Below are positions 21,185 through 22,954 of a DNA stretch of 22,954 nt, one piece after another (the first letter of the stretch is position 1; every line of letters starts with the position of its first letter). This DNA comes from JBGSZX01 sp964640545 (GTDB taxonomy: Bacteria > Bdellovibrionota > UBA2428), in the NCBI GenBank assembly GCA_964640545.1, contig CAZXHL010000036.1, positions 1 through 22,954 on the forward strand. The letters run 5' to 3'. Below the pieces are notes generated by a model, which was not told the DNA's origin, ran no database searches, and was given only the letters and a program-made list of their open reading frames with translations. The position numbers were made by a program, and so were the translations under genes.

Positions 21185-22192
21185 ATGGATCTGTTGCGTT
21201 ATTTGGATGGTGCCAGTTTGAGGCTGGTGCTAGCCGTCGCACTTTCGCTTCTTCCTCGGGGCGATTTGGCCGCGGGCAATTTTTGTGTCGATGCGATTGC
21301 AGCTCTACATTCTGATGATCCCTTGCCCGAAAGCAAGGCTGCTTTTGATGAGCTTATGCAAAAATCCTTTGAGGTGCAGGCTCGGTTTTTTAATGATTTG
21401 TATTTCTGGTCATCTGGGCAGCTCGGGAAGATTAGTTATGACTCATCAATGAAAAGTGTTTCAAATCAAGTCTACAAAAACAGAGCTGATAAACCTTTCT
21501 CCCTTGGAAATAATGCTGTGTTGTTTGAGGATCGCATTTACTATGAGGGGTTTATCCGTCGCCTAAACCAAGCTGGAAATCTAAACACCGAAACCATACA
21601 GAACCATCCATCCATGTATTGGAAGGCTTCAGAGTCCAAATGGATTTATGATGATACTACGGGGCTTAAGCGACTTAGAGACAGGGCTCTTGAGCAAGGG
21701 CGACTTTTCAGAGGCACGAATAAGGTGGAAGCAGATTTGCTGAGAATGGTTAAGGCTGTTCTGGATGGAAAAACACTTGATCATGCACAGGTAAAGCAAG
21801 TCTTGATTCCGATTCGCGATGGTTGGGAGTTGAATACAAGGAACAAAACATGGATTTCATCCATCATCAATGATGCTGAAAAGGTCTCAGAAAATTCCCG
21901 TGGAGATAAGAGGGACTTTGCCAAAAAGTTGATCGCGTTAGTTCATGATTCAGCTCCAGGACGAGAAAAGGGATACCAAGCCATTCACACATCTCGGTCT
22001 GACAAAGTTGCAAAAAAATGGGCGCGTGGAGAGGTTTTAACTTTTGAGTTTGATCCAGAGACTATGCCTGCAAAGATTCGAAATTCTCTAGGTGCAGGTA
22101 TTGAGGTTGCGGGAGCAGGAAAGCATCCAGATATTGAAGTTGTGTTTTTTGAGCCAGATGCCATGATCTATTTGATTGAGCATTTGAAATAG
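21185..22192 (+). CDS. Secreted ADP-ribosyltransferase-like protein (tentative)
   Basis: This 335-residue protein has a hydrophobic N-terminus (about 12-24) ending near LAAGN, a likely signal peptide. The C-terminal half has the order of elements seen in ADP-ribosyltransferases. First comes LFRGT with Arg176. Next is AIHTSRSDKVAKKWA (267-280), resembling the STS-type strand and helix. Last is DIEVVFFEPDAMIYLI (317-332), where Glu318 or Glu323 could be the catalytic Glu. Members of that fold move ADP-ribose from NAD to proteins or nucleic acids. The N-terminal half (30-165) is unrecognised. The Arg and Thr-Ser elements are good; the Glu motif is not canonical, so the enzyme call is tentative. 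It would suit a secreted effector. AGAGG abuts the ATG, too close for an ideal ribosome binding site. Confidence 0.55.
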   Translation: MDLLRYLDGASLRLVLAVALSLLPRGDLAAGNFCVDAIAALHSDDPLPESKAAFDELMQKSFEVQARFFNDLYFWSSGQLGKISYDSSMKSVSNQVYKNRADKPFSLGNNAVLFEDRIYYEGFIRRLNQAGNLNTETIQNHPSMYWKASESKWIYDDTTGLKRLRDRALEQGRLFRGTNKVEADLLRMVKAVLDGKTLDHAQVKQVLIPIRDGWELNTRNKTWISSIINDAEKVSENSRGDKRDFAKKLIALVHDSAPGREKGYQAIHTSRSDKVAKKWARGEVLTFEFDPETMPAKIRNSLGAGIEVAGAGKHPDIEVVFFEPDAMIYLIEHLK

Positions 22193-22235
22193 TAGGATCT
22201 CGCTAACTCGCTATTTCAGTGCCGAGCCGAGCAGG

Positions 22236-22664
22236 CTACAGAAGCGAAAGCTTGCGATGGCGAATCCCGCGATAAACGACATAGAAGAAGAGTCCTAGTG
22301 GGCCGAAAAATAGAATTGGCATTACGAAGACAATGCGGGCGAGGAGAGGTTTTGATTCTCTCTGACAATCTCTGGCGACCCATCGCCCAATCCACAAATC
22401 TCCAAGGATCATATGGTTCCAGGAGCCAAGCACACCTAAAGGGGTGGATAGAAATTCATACATGCTCGCGAACTCAGGTTTGGCGAGTAGGGGCAATAGG
22501 TCGGGAACAACCGGCAAGGTCATCCAGGTAAAGAAGGCAGCTAGTATAATGAGGTAGACGTCCACAGCAAGCATGGCTTTTTTGTGGAAGGGGAAGAACA
22601 AAATCATGATCCAAAAAGGACCTGGGCTCATCGAAAGGACCTGAAAAATGATGTCGTTCATCAC
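22236..22664 (-). CDS. ABA4-like (DUF4281) membrane protein
   Basis: This 142-residue protein has about four membrane helices (roughly residues 15-27, 32-50, 75-92 and 107-130). The SWNHMILGDLWIGRWVARD block (81-99) and the FGPLGLFFYVVYRGI end (119-133) match the ABA4-like family. In plants ABA4 is needed for neoxanthin synthesis. In bacteria the role is unknown, so a carotenoid link should not be assumed here. It converges on the ADP-ribosyltransferase-like gene with a 43-base gap and no obvious terminator. Confidence 0.78.
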   Translation of the reverse strand: MMNDIIFQVLSMSPGPFWIMILFFPFHKKAMLAVDVYLIILAAFFTWMTLPVVPDLLPLLAKPEFASMYEFLSTPLGVLGSWNHMILGDLWIGRWVARDCQRESKPLLARIVFVMPILFFGPLGLFFYVVYRGIRHRKLSLL

Positions 22665-22728
22665 TAAAGGCTACCTATTTTTACCAAATTTTCAATAGGA
22701 TAGCCTCGTAGAAAATCTGAGCTAGAAG

Positions 22729-22758
22729 TTGATTTAGGCCATCCACATGAGCTATGAC
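22729..22758 (+). promoter_or_regulatory. Candidate promoter of tRNA-Thr
   Basis: TTGATT (22729-22734), an 18-base spacer and TATGAC (22753-22758) make a reasonable sigma-70-type promoter. The start would be about 15 bases before the tRNA. Confidence 0.4.
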
Positions 22759-22780
22759 AACCCATGTCCTTCAGACAAGC

Positions 22781-22855
22781 GCCCAGGTAGCTCAGTGGTA
22801 GAGCACTTCGTTGGTAACGAAGAGGTCGACAGTTCAATCCTGTTTCTGGGCTCCA
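22781..22855 (+). tRNA. tRNA-Thr (anticodon GGT)
   Basis: The acceptor GCCCAGG pairs with TCTGGGC. The anticodon stem CTTCG/CGAAG holds the loop TTGGTAA with anticodon GGT at 22813-22815. A TTCAATC T loop and an encoded CCA end complete it. The remaining 99 bases of the window show no feature I can support. Confidence 0.97.
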
Positions 22856-22954
22856 TAAATTTTCCTACTTTCACGTTTATATCGGCAAACCTAAACAAAG
22901 TTCAACAAATCTAAATACCTAAAACCATAGGGAATCAGATCAGACTCCTACGAC

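Noticed and set aside
1..22954. CRISPR arrays, insertion sequences, prophage or integrase genes
   Set aside because: I found no regularly spaced repeats, transposase-like frames or attachment-site duplications of the tRNA 3' ends.
22856..22954. A gene or second tRNA after tRNA-Thr
   Set aside because: The 99 bases are AT-rich with no cloverleaf or open frame.

Overview
The window looks like chromosome from a free-living Gram-negative bacterium of moderate GC. The signs are signal-peptide proteins, an E. coli-type fermentative D-lactate dehydrogenase, several PlsC/CdsA lipid enzymes, CCA-encoded tRNAs and a bacterial voltage-gated sodium channel. The two large secreted subtilases, the secreted repeat protein and the many lineage-specific secreted proteins would suit a Bdellovibrio-like lineage. 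That placement is inference, because no rRNA or other marker gene is present. Genes are densely packed on both strands. There are no insertion sequences, CRISPR arrays or phage genes.

Layout. 1-397: a DUF1456 (YehS-like) gene, cut by the window edge. 508-1461: a secreted protein made of 12 short 'YDxRRI' repeats. 1493-3896: cassette A, an HPF/RaiA-like gene and a bacterial eRF1-like (baeRF-type) gene on the minus strand, divergent from a NhaR-like LysR regulator. 3918-7154: D-lactate dehydrogenase, an unknown soluble protein, a BacNaV sodium channel and a Cys-rich membrane protein. 7190-10201: a 1003-residue secreted subtilase. 10250-10325: tRNA-Gly(TCC), followed by a short direct repeat. 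10481-13990: a membrane-lipid block with a fatty acid hydroxylase/sterol desaturase-type enzyme, a CDP-alcohol phosphatidyltransferase-like protein, a small DMT-type membrane protein, a PlsC acyltransferase and a CdsA-type cytidylyltransferase. 14108-16380: a second subtilase that also carries a HExxH motif, then a YiiD-type hotdog protein. 16404-18806: cassette B, a LysR regulator divergent from a second baeRF-type gene overlapping a second HPF-like gene. 18851-22664: a DUF72 protein, a second PlsC-like acyltransferase, an OsmC-family protein, a secreted ADP-ribosyltransferase-like protein and an ABA4-like membrane protein. 22781-22855: tRNA-Thr(GGT).

The main discovery candidate is the pair of cassettes A and B. 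The same three families (LysR regulator, divergent eRF1-like protein, HPF-like protein) occur twice, about 13.5 kb apart and in mirror orientation. The two eRF1-like proteins share an N-terminal signature (WRxLxDVDTPPCxS) and several C-terminal blocks, so they are paralogues. I see no GGQ tripeptide in either. A ribosome-directed stress or hibernation module, switched by its own LysR protein, is the natural reading. It is inferred from family membership and gene order.
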